Assembly: GCA_029012365.1 (NCBI GenBank) | Contig: JAQXLY010000034.1 | Location: 1-64,000, forward strand | DNA: 64,000 nucleotides | From: Lachnospiraceae bacterium | GTDB taxonomy: Bacteria; Bacillota; Clostridia; Lachnospirales; Lachnospiraceae | Reading direction: 5' to 3' | Shown here: in pieces, positions 7,450 to 16,103 of the stretch | Position numbering within the stretch: the stretch's first letter is position 1 | Layout: each line of letters opens with the position of its first letter | Notes under the pieces: model-generated | Told to the model about the DNA's origin: nothing | Seen by the model: only the letters and a program-made list of their open reading frames with translations | Database searches by the model: none | Translations under genes and position numbers: made by a program

Positions 7450-9636
7450 TTACCGGAACTGCCAGTAATCCACCTGATAGCCCTCACCGCAGAATACGAA
7501 AATAAGAGTATGTTCCCCGGTTACCTGCTTAAGCAAATCAACCGTTACTTCATGATATGTACCGTCAGCACCCGTACCGACATCCAGATAACCGATTGCT
7601 TCTCCGTCTAAGCTGTCTAAACGAATCTGAATCGCGCCGGACTGTCCTGCCGGTGTTTTTACCGCTGCCATAAACTTAGTTGCACCGGTTTCTCCGAAAT
7701 CCACTCCGTACAAGGCAAGCCAGTCTCCGGAATTGATATCTGTCAGAGCCATATTGCCCGAACCGTATTCTTCGCTTACAGCACCTTCCTGCGTTGTGTT
7801 AAGGCCTCCCATGGTTGCCATAGTTTCCGCTTCTACCTTCTCATAAGGATTAAAGCTCTTTTGCTGCACAAGTGATTCTCTGTTTGCCTTTGTTACCGTA
7901 TCAAGCAATCCTTCTTCATTTACATTGATTTTCGTAATATGGGTAGAACGGTAATTCAACCCCTTTACTCCCATCCCGCTTGCTAAGATTCTCGTATGAT
8001 ATGTAATATACCATTCTCCGTTAAATTCAAAGATAGCGTGATGATTGTTATTATAGTCTCCCGGAAAATAACTGCCCGGATGCTTTAATACCACACCCTG
8101 ATAGGTAAACGGTCCCATAGGGTTGTCGGAGGTCATATACGCAATATTTGCATTCGTAAACCCATATTCCTTTGTAGCTTCCGCGTTTACGTTCCAGTTT
8201 GTACAATAAGAATAAAAATAGGTATCTCCAATCTTATTGATACCGGAGTCTTCAAACAAATACGGTATCTCGATTGCCACCGGATCACATGCAAGGCTTA
8301 TCATATCATCACCGAGCTTTGCAACACGTCCGGTTCCCGGATTTGCTGCTTTCCCTGCCGGTACGCCTCCGCCGAAATAGATATAGGCACTACCGTCATC
8401 ATCAACAAGAACCGCCGGGTCAAATAACCAGTCTACATTCGAACAGTTCGGCGTAGCGCGGGAAATCAGTGCCTTTCCGAGAGGGTCAATAAACGGTCCG
8501 GTCGGACTGTCGGAGGTTAAAACACCGATTCCGTTTCCGCCGTTTGCAAAATATACGAAGAATTTCATCTGTCCGTCAATTTCCTTGCATGCAGCCGCCG
8601 GTGCCCATGAGTTTCCACCCCAGGTTGCCGCACCCTTCCGGCCTGCCGCATAAATCGAACCGTGATCCGTCCAGTTTACAAGGTCATCGGAAGATATTAC
8701 GTTCAAAGAGCTGATTTTTCCATAGCTGTTATCCTTTGCATTACCAAAGGCATCATACTCTATCGCATCAGCAGTCATATAAATATATACTCTGCCGTCA
8801 TACACCAGCGCACACGGGTCTGCACCGAAGCGCTGTGTCATTAACGGTGTATCGTATCCGATTTTCTTCAGGGTCTCTGCCATAGTCAGACCTTCAAACT
8901 CAGCCTTCCACTTTGCCTCCAGCTCAAGATTTGTTCCGTCTGTCACAATCGGGGAATAGGTATCCTCCGCTGTCTGGGGTTCCTGTCCTGCCGAATCATA
9001 ATCCTCATCCATATGGAAGGTCACACTGTAAACCGTCGCTTTGTACAGGCTGAAATCATCTACGGTATCTAATGCCATCAACCCGATTCCCGCAGCCGTA
9101 TCCGAAATACTCGGAGCCAGCTTGTACTCCGTTACCGTATCTCCCTTTAAATAATACTCTACAAAAATCTGAGTACCGCTGCCGTCATAAAGCTTAAAGG
9201 AAAGCGGCCCGTAAGAGCTCAATGCCTTCACTGTAACCTGATAGCAGTAAGACATATCTATCTCCTTCGGAATAGCCAGCTTGATTTCCTGATACTGTCC
9301 CTCAAACTGCAAATCAATAGAACCGTCTCCCTTTACCTCATATACCGTGCCATATGAACCGGTATATACAAGATCATTAAAATCATAGGTAAATTCCGTT
9401 TCTACCGGTGCCTGTGTCACCTTCGGGGCTTCCGTTGCCTTTGGGGCTTCGGTTGTCTTCGGGGCTTCCGTTGCTTTCGGCACTTCGGTCGGCGTTGAGG
9501 CATCAGCCGGTTCGGTAGGTACGGCAGTCGGCGTCGGCACTTCGGTCGGCGTTCCCTCTGTCGTTTTTGTTGCACATGCTGTTAAAAGCATACCTGCCAT
9601 TGCCGCTACAGCCAAATAAGAGTATATTTTCTTCAT
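7450..9636 (-). CDS. xynD: XynD-like GH43-CBM6 arabinoxylan arabinofuranohydrolase with extra N-terminal module
   Basis: 728 residues. Lipobox LLTAC (lipid Cys21), a Thr/Pro/Lys linker with TEAPK repeats (51-77), then a beta-sandwich-like module of about 120 residues (84-205) resembling carbohydrate-binding modules, a GH43 five-blade propeller (about 240-590) and a C-terminal CBM6 (about 600-728, starting KVEAETMA and ending VDYWQF). GH43 motifs are GADP (base Asp273), LFDPAVLVDDDG and the acid Glu in FEDSG. The closest family member I know is Bacillus XynD, which removes arabinose from arabinoxylan. It is a paralogue of the next gene, from which it differs by the added N-terminal module. Confidence 0.88.
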   Translation of the reverse strand: MKKIYSYLAVAAMAGMLLTACATKTTEGTPTEVPTPTAVPTEPADASTPTEVPKATEAPKTTEAPKATEAPKVTQAPVETEFTYDFNDLVYTGSYGTVYEVKGDGSIDLQFEGQYQEIKLAIPKEIDMSYCYQVTVKALSSYGPLSFKLYDGSGTQIFVEYYLKGDTVTEYKLAPSISDTAAGIGLMALDTVDDFSLYKATVYSVTFHMDEDYDSAGQEPQTAEDTYSPIVTDGTNLELEAKWKAEFEGLTMAETLKKIGYDTPLMTQRFGADPCALVYDGRVYIYMTADAIEYDAFGNAKDNSYGKISSLNVISSDDLVNWTDHGSIYAAGRKGAATWGGNSWAPAAACKEIDGQMKFFVYFANGGNGIGVLTSDSPTGPFIDPLGKALISRATPNCSNVDWLFDPAVLVDDDGSAYIYFGGGVPAGKAANPGTGRVAKLGDDMISLACDPVAIEIPYLFEDSGINKIGDTYFYSYCTNWNVNAEATKEYGFTNANIAYMTSDNPMGPFTYQGVVLKHPGSYFPGDYNNNHHAIFEFNGEWYITYHTRILASGMGVKGLNYRSTHITKINVNEEGLLDTVTKANRESLVQQKSFNPYEKVEAETMATMGGLNTTQEGAVSEEYGSGNMALTDINSGDWLALYGVDFGETGATKFMAAVKTPAGQSGAIQIRLDSLDGEAIGYLDVGTGADGTYHEVTVDLLKQVTGEHTLIFVFCGEGYQVDYWQFR
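9406..9486 (-). repeat. TEAPK tandem repeat encoding a lipoprotein linker
   Basis: Units of about 18 bp encode (A/T)TEAPK repeated in the linker between the lipid anchor and the first module of the GH43 lipoprotein (residues 51-77). Such repeats are prone to length change; the function is a flexible spacer away from the membrane. Confidence 0.7.
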
Positions 9637-9667
9637 TGTATTCTCCCTTCTGTGTTGCTACTTTATC

Positions 9668-11359
9668 TTACTGAAACTGCCAGTAATCCACATTGTATTC
9701 CTCACCGTAAAACACAAAAATCAGATTATGCACCCCTGTTACCGTCTTTAACAGCTCTGCGGTATACTCCTGATATGTCTTTCCGTCTGCATTCTTTCCG
9801 ATTTCAAGATAACCGGCAACCTCTCCGTCCAGGCTGTCCAGACGAATCTGAATTGCACCGGTCTGTTCCTTTCCTGCTTTTACGGCTGCCGTAAACTTTG
9901 TCGCTCCTGTTTCTCCGAAATCAACGCCGTAAAGTGCAAGCCAGTCACCGGAATGAATCTCTGACAATACCATATTACCCGAACCGTAGGACTTGCTGAC
10001 CATTCCTTCCTGGGTAGTATTTAAACCTCCCATGGTTGCCATGGTTTCTGCCTCTACCTTTTCATACGGATTCAGGTATTTCTGCTGTACAAGGGAATGA
10101 CGGTCAACGCTCGGTATTGTCGCAATGGTACCATCCTCATTTACAGTAACCTTTGAAATACTGGTGCAGCGATAACCACCGCTGATTCCCATAGGCTTTT
10201 CCAAAATCTGTGTATGGTAAGCGATATACAGCTCACCGTTAAACTCGAACATGCAATGATGATTGTTTCCGTAACAGCCGTAATAGGTTCCCGGATTTAA
10301 CAATACCACTCCCTGATACGTAAACGGTCCCATCGGATTCTTTGAAGTCATATACGCAATATTTGCATTGGTAAAACCATATTTCTTAGTTGCTTCTTCA
10401 TCTACATTCCAGTTTGTACAATAGGAATAATAATAGGTATCCCCGATTTTATTAATGCCCGAATCCTCAAACAGATACGGAATATCCATCGCAACCGGTT
10501 CTCCGTCAATACTAATCATATCCGCACCTAACTTTGCAACACGTCCCGTACCCGGATTTGCCGTCTTTCCTTCCGGCACACCTCCTCCGAAGTAAATGTA
10601 AGCACTGCCGTCATCATCCACCAGAACCGCCGGGTCGAATAACCAGTCCACATTCGCACAGTTCGGCGTAGAGCGTGAAATAAGTGCCTGCTTAATCGGG
10701 TCGGTAAACGGTCCTACAGGACTGTCTGCCGATAAAACGCCGATTCCGTTTCCGCCGTTTGCAAAGTAAACAAAAAACTTCATCTTTCCGTCAATTTCTT
10801 TGTAGGCAACCGCCGGAGCCCAGGAATTGTTCCCCCACTTTGCAGCTCCGTCACGGGATGCCGCATAGATTGTTCCGTGGTCGGTCCAGTTTACAAGGTC
10901 ATCGGAAGAAATTACATTCAGCTTGTTTATTTTACTGTAACTGTTCGGCTTTGCATTTCCTTCCGAATCATACTCAACCAGATCACCGGTCATATAAAGA
11001 TACACTCTGCCCTCATATACAATCGCATACGGGTCTGCTCCGAGACGCTGTGTCATTACAGGAGTGTCAAGTCCTATCTCCTTTAAGGTCTCTGCAAGGG
11101 TCAATCCCTCAAACTTCTCTTTCCATTTTGCTTCCAGTTCTAAATTTGTCAATTCCTTATCCTCCGTTTCTTTTTTCTCTTCCTCACCGGTCGAAGTTAC
11201 ACTGTCTTCGTTTTCCGCTCCGTTGTCCGGTGCTTCTGTCACCGCCTCCGCAGTCGGCGAAGGCCCCTGTTCCTCCGGGTTTTCCTTTTTCCCACACGCC
11301 GCCATCGCCAGTGCCGTAGCAATTAGTCCCACACCTAACAATACTGCTTTCTTTCTCAT
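9668..11359 (-). CDS. xynD: XynD-like GH43-CBM6 arabinoxylan arabinofuranohydrolase lipoprotein
   Basis: 563 residues. Lipobox AMAAC, an acidic linker, a GH43 propeller with GADPYAIVYEGRVY, WLFDPAVLVDDDG and LFEDSGINKIGDTYY, then a C-terminal CBM6. It aligns over nearly its whole length with the 728-residue neighbour and the two CBM6 modules are almost the same sequence in stretches, so this is a recent tandem duplication. It should release arabinosyl side chains at the surface so that the GH10 enzyme can act. I placed the start at 11359, where AGGAAAGGAG precedes ATG; the frame extended to 11392 has no ribosome site and no signal-peptide form. Confidence 0.9.
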   Translation of the reverse strand: MRKKAVLLGVGLIATALAMAACGKKENPEEQGPSPTAEAVTEAPDNGAENEDSVTSTGEEEKKETEDKELTNLELEAKWKEKFEGLTLAETLKEIGLDTPVMTQRLGADPYAIVYEGRVYLYMTGDLVEYDSEGNAKPNSYSKINKLNVISSDDLVNWTDHGTIYAASRDGAAKWGNNSWAPAVAYKEIDGKMKFFVYFANGGNGIGVLSADSPVGPFTDPIKQALISRSTPNCANVDWLFDPAVLVDDDGSAYIYFGGGVPEGKTANPGTGRVAKLGADMISIDGEPVAMDIPYLFEDSGINKIGDTYYYSYCTNWNVDEEATKKYGFTNANIAYMTSKNPMGPFTYQGVVLLNPGTYYGCYGNNHHCMFEFNGELYIAYHTQILEKPMGISGGYRCTSISKVTVNEDGTIATIPSVDRHSLVQQKYLNPYEKVEAETMATMGGLNTTQEGMVSKSYGSGNMVLSEIHSGDWLALYGVDFGETGATKFTAAVKAGKEQTGAIQIRLDSLDGEVAGYLEIGKNADGKTYQEYTAELLKTVTGVHNLIFVFYGEEYNVDYWQFQ

Positions 11360-11417
11360 GACCTTCTCCTTTCCTTTTTGTCCAACCCACATCTGTCGTA
11401 CGCTGTACCATGCTTAT

Positions 11418-12980
11418 CTAGCGCTCTGTCCGGAAACGGAATTTTGAAAACTCCGCCATGCCTCCGGTCTCCTTTGTGGAAAATAAAAACAGACCAAAGC
11501 GGCAACCTACAAAATGATCCAGCTTGAAGGACAGCTTATGTGTATCCCCAAGCTTTATGAATTCTTTCTTTTGTTCCGGCGTCTCCCGCATAAAGAAAAA
11601 CTCCGCGGTATCCTTTCCTCCGTCAAAATCACATTCTGCGCGCAGAGTCACCTTATTCTCCGGTACAGATATCTTTGCAACCACCTTACCCGGCTCGGTA
11701 TCTACACTTCCCATACCCGCAAATTGCCCGTTGTCCTTTTTTTCCGTCATGACAAGATAATACTTATCCTCTTCCCTTGTCAATGCTATAAAACCGTAAT
11801 CCCCCTGCAATGTACAAAGTCCTGCGTAATCCCCGTTCTTTAATGCACTGCCATTCAGTGTAACCTCTGCCGCACACCACGGTCCGACGGTTCGCTGGGT
11901 CAGCGTATTCACCGCCTGCACAAGATTGACACTTAACCTGTCTGTATGAATCCGCAGCGTTCCCGGCTTTTCCGTCACCGACCAAAGCTCCTCTGACGGG
12001 ATGTGGTTCCACTGCCACGGATTCTTTAACCGGACTTTTCCCGTTTCGTCAGGCGTATAGCAAAAATCATCATCACACCAGAGCGGCTCATAGGAATAAC
12101 CTTCCCGGTCCGTCTTTACCGTAATTTGTTTCGGAACACTGTTTTTCCCGAATACCGGAAAATCATTTTCCCATGTGACCGGAACAAGAACCGGGATTCT
12201 GCCCACGGCACCGTGATCCTGAAACAGCATTGCATACCAGTTACCCTCCGGAGTATCTACAATACCCCCCTGTGCCACACCGCTGTGAATGCTGTCCAGA
12301 TCGTAGGACAGCACATCTCCTCCGGTAAATTCCTCCAAAAGAGAATCCGCGCAAAAGCATGCCTCTGTCCGCAGACCGCCCCTTGGCCAGTGGATAAAAA
12401 ACAAGTAATACTTTCCGTTCATCTTATAAAAATGTGTACCCTCGTATCCAAGAATCACATCTCCTGTGTCTTTCACCGCCACACGGTGCAGACCGCCCTC
12501 TTTCGGCGCCGTCATCTCCTCATTCAGCTCCGTTATGTATATTTCGCGGTTTCCGTAAGTAATGTAAACCCGTCCGTCATCATCAAACAAAATAGAATTG
12601 TCGTGGTAAAATCCCTCAATATAGCTTTTCTTCCATGGTCCCGCAATGTCCTTTGACGTATAAAGGTACGTTTTTCCGGTATCATTTGCCACAAAGCAGA
12701 CATAAAATGTCCCGTTGCGGTAACGAAGCGATGCTGCCCACATTCCCTTTCCGTAAACACCCTTTCCGTCCGTGAGCCGTTCGCCCTGTGTTTCCTCCAG
12801 TGCTTCATACACATACGATGCCGTTTCCCAGTGAATCAAATCATAGGAACGCAAAATCACACATCCCGGCATAAAATGCATTGTTGTACTTACCATGTAA
12901 TAGGTATCCCCAACTCTGATTACATCAGGGTCCGGATAATCCGAATAAATAATAGGATTTTCCCCTGTCATCTGCCCCAT
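11418..12980 (-). CDS. Cytoplasmic GH43 beta-xylosidase with C-terminal lectin-like domain
   Basis: 520 residues, no signal peptide. The GH43 propeller begins YSDYPDPDVI (base Asp in PDPD), with ILFDDDG in the middle blade and the acid Glu in GYEGTHF. About residues 320-520 match the beta-sandwich C-terminal domain usual in beta-xylosidases of this type (DUF1349/GH43_C2-like). It would hydrolyse imported xylo-oligosaccharides to xylose. First gene of the xylan operon. The open frame begins with TTG at 12989; the ATG at 12980 has AGGAAAGG 9 nt upstream and is preferred. A promoter and a repeated two-hairpin element lie in its leader. Confidence 0.9.
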   Translation of the reverse strand: MGQMTGENPIIYSDYPDPDVIRVGDTYYMVSTTMHFMPGCVILRSYDLIHWETASYVYEALEETQGERLTDGKGVYGKGMWAASLRYRNGTFYVCFVANDTGKTYLYTSKDIAGPWKKSYIEGFYHDNSILFDDDGRVYITYGNREIYITELNEEMTAPKEGGLHRVAVKDTGDVILGYEGTHFYKMNGKYYLFFIHWPRGGLRTEACFCADSLLEEFTGGDVLSYDLDSIHSGVAQGGIVDTPEGNWYAMLFQDHGAVGRIPVLVPVTWENDFPVFGKNSVPKQITVKTDREGYSYEPLWCDDDFCYTPDETGKVRLKNPWQWNHIPSEELWSVTEKPGTLRIHTDRLSVNLVQAVNTLTQRTVGPWCAAEVTLNGSALKNGDYAGLCTLQGDYGFIALTREEDKYYLVMTEKKDNGQFAGMGSVDTEPGKVVAKISVPENKVTLRAECDFDGGKDTAEFFFMRETPEQKKEFIKLGDTHKLSFKLDHFVGCRFGLFLFSTKETGGMAEFSKFRFRTER

Positions 12981-13008
12981 TTGCACCAACCTTTCCTGTT
13001 TTATTTAA

Positions 13009-13060
13009 GAACAAAGAGTCACTTGCGGATTCCCGCGTCAGCACGGTCGCTTGCGACACC
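13009..13060 (-). repeat. Two-hairpin intergenic element, copy A, in the xylan operon leader
   Basis: 52 bp. On the minus strand it begins GGTGTCGCAAGCGACC (hairpin) and ends TCCGCAAGTGACTCTTTG. It aligns end to end with 53713-53766, which sits in the leader of corA in the same orientation relative to its gene. The second hairpin is degenerate in this copy. Confidence 0.6.
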
Positions 13061-13071
13061 TTTTCATTCTC

Positions 13072-13100
13072 AGTTTATCACCTTGAAAAAATAATCTCAA
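13072..13100 (-). promoter_or_regulatory. Promoter of the xylan operon
   Basis: TTGAGA (13095-13100), 17-bp spacer, TAAACT (13072-13077) on the minus strand. It overlaps the divergent promoter of the AraC gene, so one bound regulator could affect both. Confidence 0.6.
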
Positions 13101-13111
13101 TGGTGTATAAT
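13083..13111 (+). promoter_or_regulatory. Promoter of the AraC-type regulator gene
   Basis: TTGAAA (13083-13088), 17-bp spacer, perfect TATAAT (13106-13111), 40 bp before the start codon. Confidence 0.75.
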
Positions 13112-13151
13112 TGCAATTAGTTGACTTATTATTTTATCAGGAGCTGATTTT

Positions 13152-13934
13152 ATGTACATTCATTATATTGCGTTAAACTGTCCGCAGAACCCAAACTTTA
13201 TACAAGAGCGCAAGCACGGAATTATTGACTTTCTCTTTTTGTGCTTTCATTCCAAAACTACCTTAATTCTCGGAGATAAGACGTATACCGTCACAAAGCC
13301 GTGCATGTTTTTGATTGACTCCAACACTCCGTATAAATACTTTTCAAACAGCAAAGACTACCGGGACGATTATCTGCACTTTGCCGTAGAAAACCGTCAG
13401 CAGTTTCTTAGCGAATTGACTTTTCCTTTGAATACTCCCATCTTTCTTTCAAATAATAGTTCAATCCTGGACTATTTAAAGCTTATTCAGCAGGAACACC
13501 TTTCCAAAAACCGCCTTGCGGCAAAGTCCATCGACCTTTTAATCCGGTGCCTTTTTGTCAAGGTAGCGGAGGAGTGGCTGCAGAGTCAGCAGCTAAACAC
13601 CTCCGTTCCTCATTATTATGAACTGCTCCGGGTTCGCGACACGATTCTCTCTTCTCCGGAACACTCATGGAAAATAGAGGAATTAGCGGAATTAGCCCAC
13701 CTTTCTCCGTCCTATTTTCAGGTAATATACAAAAAAGCATTCGGCATCACCTGTATGACGGAAGTAATCAACGCAAAACTGGAACAGGCAAAACTGTTAT
13801 TGACTTCCACTGAACTGCCGGTCGCTTCCGTTGCGGCAGAGGTCGGCTACAACGAGGTCTATCACTTTATAAGACAGTTTAAAAAAAGCACCGGGCTGAC
13901 TCCCGGTGCCTTCCGTAAAAAAGCGACGTTATAA
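13152..13934 (+). CDS. AraC-family transcriptional regulator of the xylan locus
   Basis: 260 residues. The N-terminal half (about 1-150) has a cupin-like sugar-sensing layout (TLILGDKTYTVTKPCMFLIDSNTPYKY split over two strands); the C-terminal 100 residues hold two helix-turn-helix motifs with the family signature GYNEVYHFIRQFKKSTGLTP. It is transcribed divergently from the xylan enzymes across a 160-bp region with overlapping promoters, and converges on the GH8 gene, so control of xylan use in response to a xylose or arabinose oligomer is the natural inference. CAGGAGC precedes the ATG. Confidence 0.9.
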   Translation: MYIHYIALNCPQNPNFIQERKHGIIDFLFLCFHSKTTLILGDKTYTVTKPCMFLIDSNTPYKYFSNSKDYRDDYLHFAVENRQQFLSELTFPLNTPIFLSNNSSILDYLKLIQQEHLSKNRLAAKSIDLLIRCLFVKVAEEWLQSQQLNTSVPHYYELLRVRDTILSSPEHSWKIEELAELAHLSPSYFQVIYKKAFGITCMTEVINAKLEQAKLLLTSTELPVASVAAEVGYNEVYHFIRQFKKSTGLTPGAFRKKATL

Positions 13935-13946
13935 GCTCATGCAAAA

Positions 13947-15101
13947 TTACCATGCCCTGTAGTTTCCGGATAATGCAAGAAGTGCAAAGAAATACAGACA
14001 GTTGTCATAGTAGCGTCTGTCCCCGGTACGAAGCGGAGTGTTCCAGAACTTTATGACAAATTCCTTTGCATACGGTCCCTTTGCGGCCAGAGATGCCTGT
14101 GCGTTTGTTGCGAGAAGTCCTATCGGATGCAATGCAGGGTGGTCTAATACCGTGCCGTCAATAAAATATGTCATATCCGGACAATCCTTTACAGTCTCCG
14201 CAAAGAACTTCTGCAGCTTGTCCGCAACCCCGCGTAATTCCTCATCCTCTCCGAACCACTCATAATCCAGTCCGATATTTGCTATGGTTCGGTAAGCATC
14301 ACTGTAAAACCAGTCATGTCTGTGACCGAACATTTTAATCTGGGCTTCATCCAGATACTTCGGTGTACCGTCATACTCCGCATACTCCGCACATAACCCG
14401 GTCACCGGATGACATGCCTTCAGCAGATACGCTCTGGATGCCTTTGCTGCCTCCTTCCAGAATACTCTGTCCTCCTCATTTGCATACTTTGCAAACATCT
14501 CATAAAAATGCGGACAATGATAGGACGGATCCGAGAAACCGCATCCGACCACAAAATCAATCAGCTTATTCTCAGGATTCCACATCGGACCGCCCGGAGT
14601 TTTGTTTTCCCCTTTATGTACACAATCGTGAAGCAGCCTTCTTGCCTGTTCGGAGTAATTAAATATGCCCTCTCCGTCTCCCCAACGCTTTGACGCAAAG
14701 AACAGAGCCATTGCAAAGAACTCCTCCCCGTCCGGTGCCGGGCCGTTGGCATTCTTCGTACCGTCCGTTGCACACGACCAGGCGAAATATCCTGCATTCC
14801 AGCCGTTTTCCAGATACATATAAGTTTTTGCCCATTTCCACAGACGGTCAAACTCCTCTTTTTTATTCATCTGAACACACATCATCATACCGTAAGACAT
14901 ACCCTCTGTACGAGCATCATGATTTCCGGTATCCTCCATATATCCCATATCGTCCCCGCACGGGTGGTAAATCCGTTCCTCCTCGCTGCCGTAAAATAAG
15001 GTCTGAAACGTTTCCTCCAGCTTACGGCTGATTTCCTCCTGCGGAATTCCGCACTCCGCAAATACATTGCGATACACTCCGGATTGAACTGCTCCTGCCA
15101 T
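13947..15101 (-). CDS. GH8 reducing-end xylose-releasing exo-oligoxylanase (Rex-type)
   Basis: 384 residues, no signal peptide, hence cytoplasmic. The (alpha/alpha)6 GH8 fold is shown by the acid Glu66 in ARTEGMSYGMM, Asp124 of DGEEFFAMAL and the likely base Asp268 in FYSDAYRT. Full-length similarity to Bacillus halodurans Rex suggests it takes single xyloses from the reducing end of xylo-oligosaccharides, complementing the GH43 xylosidase that works from the other end. It has its own ribosome site (GAGGAGG) and a 124-bp upstream region in which I find no convincing promoter. It sits just beyond the AraC gene, convergent to it. Confidence 0.92.
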   Translation of the reverse strand: MAGAVQSGVYRNVFAECGIPQEEISRKLEETFQTLFYGSEEERIYHPCGDDMGYMEDTGNHDARTEGMSYGMMMCVQMNKKEEFDRLWKWAKTYMYLENGWNAGYFAWSCATDGTKNANGPAPDGEEFFAMALFFASKRWGDGEGIFNYSEQARRLLHDCVHKGENKTPGGPMWNPENKLIDFVVGCGFSDPSYHCPHFYEMFAKYANEEDRVFWKEAAKASRAYLLKACHPVTGLCAEYAEYDGTPKYLDEAQIKMFGHRHDWFYSDAYRTIANIGLDYEWFGEDEELRGVADKLQKFFAETVKDCPDMTYFIDGTVLDHPALHPIGLLATNAQASLAAKGPYAKEFVIKFWNTPLRTGDRRYYDNCLYFFALLALSGNYRAW

Positions 15102-15225
15102 AGTAAACCTCCTCTTATCTTAAAAATTAAAACATTATTTTCAAAAATATCATACCACACCCATGTCGTTTTTTCTATCAAAACCCATGTAATAGTTCTC
15201 ATTTTATATAAGAAAACGAACCTTC

Positions 15226-15768
15226 TTACGGTTCTAACATTTTAAATTCCACGCCTTCTTCCGTCAGGATTATATACCCGTGCGGTGTATTCTCCTTCGG
15301 TATGGAAACAGACCCCGGATTGATATATCTGTAGGAATATTTCCCCTTTGGACCTTCTGCGGTACAGATTTCATCCGCCACAACATGGGTATGTCCGTGC
15401 AAAAGCACGTTTCCCTCCTTTAAGCAGGGCGGTGTCTCCTTATTGAACCTATGTCCGTGAGTTGCAAAATACAGCGTATCACCGATATAAAATACCGCGT
15501 AATCCGCCATCACCGGGAAATTAAGAACCATCTGGTCCACCTCTGCCTCACAATTTCCGCGCACACATAAAAGCTCATCGGAAAATTCATTCAGCATTGC
15601 AATCACCCTTTTCGGTGCATAATCCTTCGGTAAATCATTCCTCGGCCCGTGATACAGTAAATCTCCTAACAGCACCAGCTTTTCCGCCTTCTCCGTGCGG
15701 TATGCCTCCAACATTTTTTCACAATAATATGCCGAACCGTGAATATCCGACGCTACCATCCATTTCAT
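15226..15768 (-). CDS. yfcE: YfcE-type metallophosphodiesterase
   Basis: 180 residues, close to the family length. All metal-binding motifs of the calcineurin-like fold are present: SDIHGS at the N terminus, GDLLYHGPRN, RGNCE, THGH, HGHTH and NPGSVS. Members are manganese-dependent phosphodiesterases acting on small model substrates in vitro; the physiological substrate is not established. It follows the small acidic protein gene by 26 bp and is probably the last gene of a spoIID-queA transcription unit. Confidence 0.92.
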   Translation of the reverse strand: MKWMVASDIHGSAYYCEKMLEAYRTEKAEKLVLLGDLLYHGPRNDLPKDYAPKRVIAMLNEFSDELLCVRGNCEAEVDQMVLNFPVMADYAVFYIGDTLYFATHGHRFNKETPPCLKEGNVLLHGHTHVVADEICTAEGPKGKYSYRYINPGSVSIPKENTPHGYIILTEEGVEFKMLEP

Positions 15769-15794
15769 TTTCCGCCTCCTTTTTCTCTGGCACT

Positions 15795-16064
15795 CTATTT
15801 TCCAACCAGCACGCTTTTTACCTTCCGCATTTTCTGACAGAACTCCTTCGGACGCTCCTCCGTTAATTCATACAATTCAGAAAGAAGCTCCTCAAACAGT
15901 TCCTCCCGCTTCCCTGTCCCTGCCTTTTTATCAAAAACAGCCTCATAAAATCCGCGGATATCCTCATCCGGAATTTCATCATACATTGTTTCCAGATAAT
16001 CTGTTACTACCGACGGTTCCTCCTTCATAAACTCTGTCATCTCCGTCCATTGTTCTTTCGTCAT
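15795..16064 (-). CDS. Small acidic uncharacterised protein
   Basis: 89 residues, rich in Glu and predicted mainly helical (MTEFMKEEPSVVTDYLETMY; ELFEELLSELYELTEE). No family recognised, no signal peptide, no cysteine pairs. AAAGGAGAGAGG lies before the ATG and it fits tightly between queA (39 bp) and yfcE (26 bp), which supports translation. Function unknown. Confidence 0.7.
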   Translation of the reverse strand: MTKEQWTEMTEFMKEEPSVVTDYLETMYDEIPDEDIRGFYEAVFDKKAGTGKREELFEELLSELYELTEERPKEFCQKMRKVKSVLVGK

Positions 16065-16103
16065 GTCATCCTCTCTCCTTTCTCTTACATCAGACAGCAG
16101 GTG

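Noticed and set aside
9406..9486. Tandem repeats considered as a CRISPR array
   Set aside because: They are short in-frame codon repeats for a TEAPK linker with no unique spacers and no cas genes anywhere in the window.
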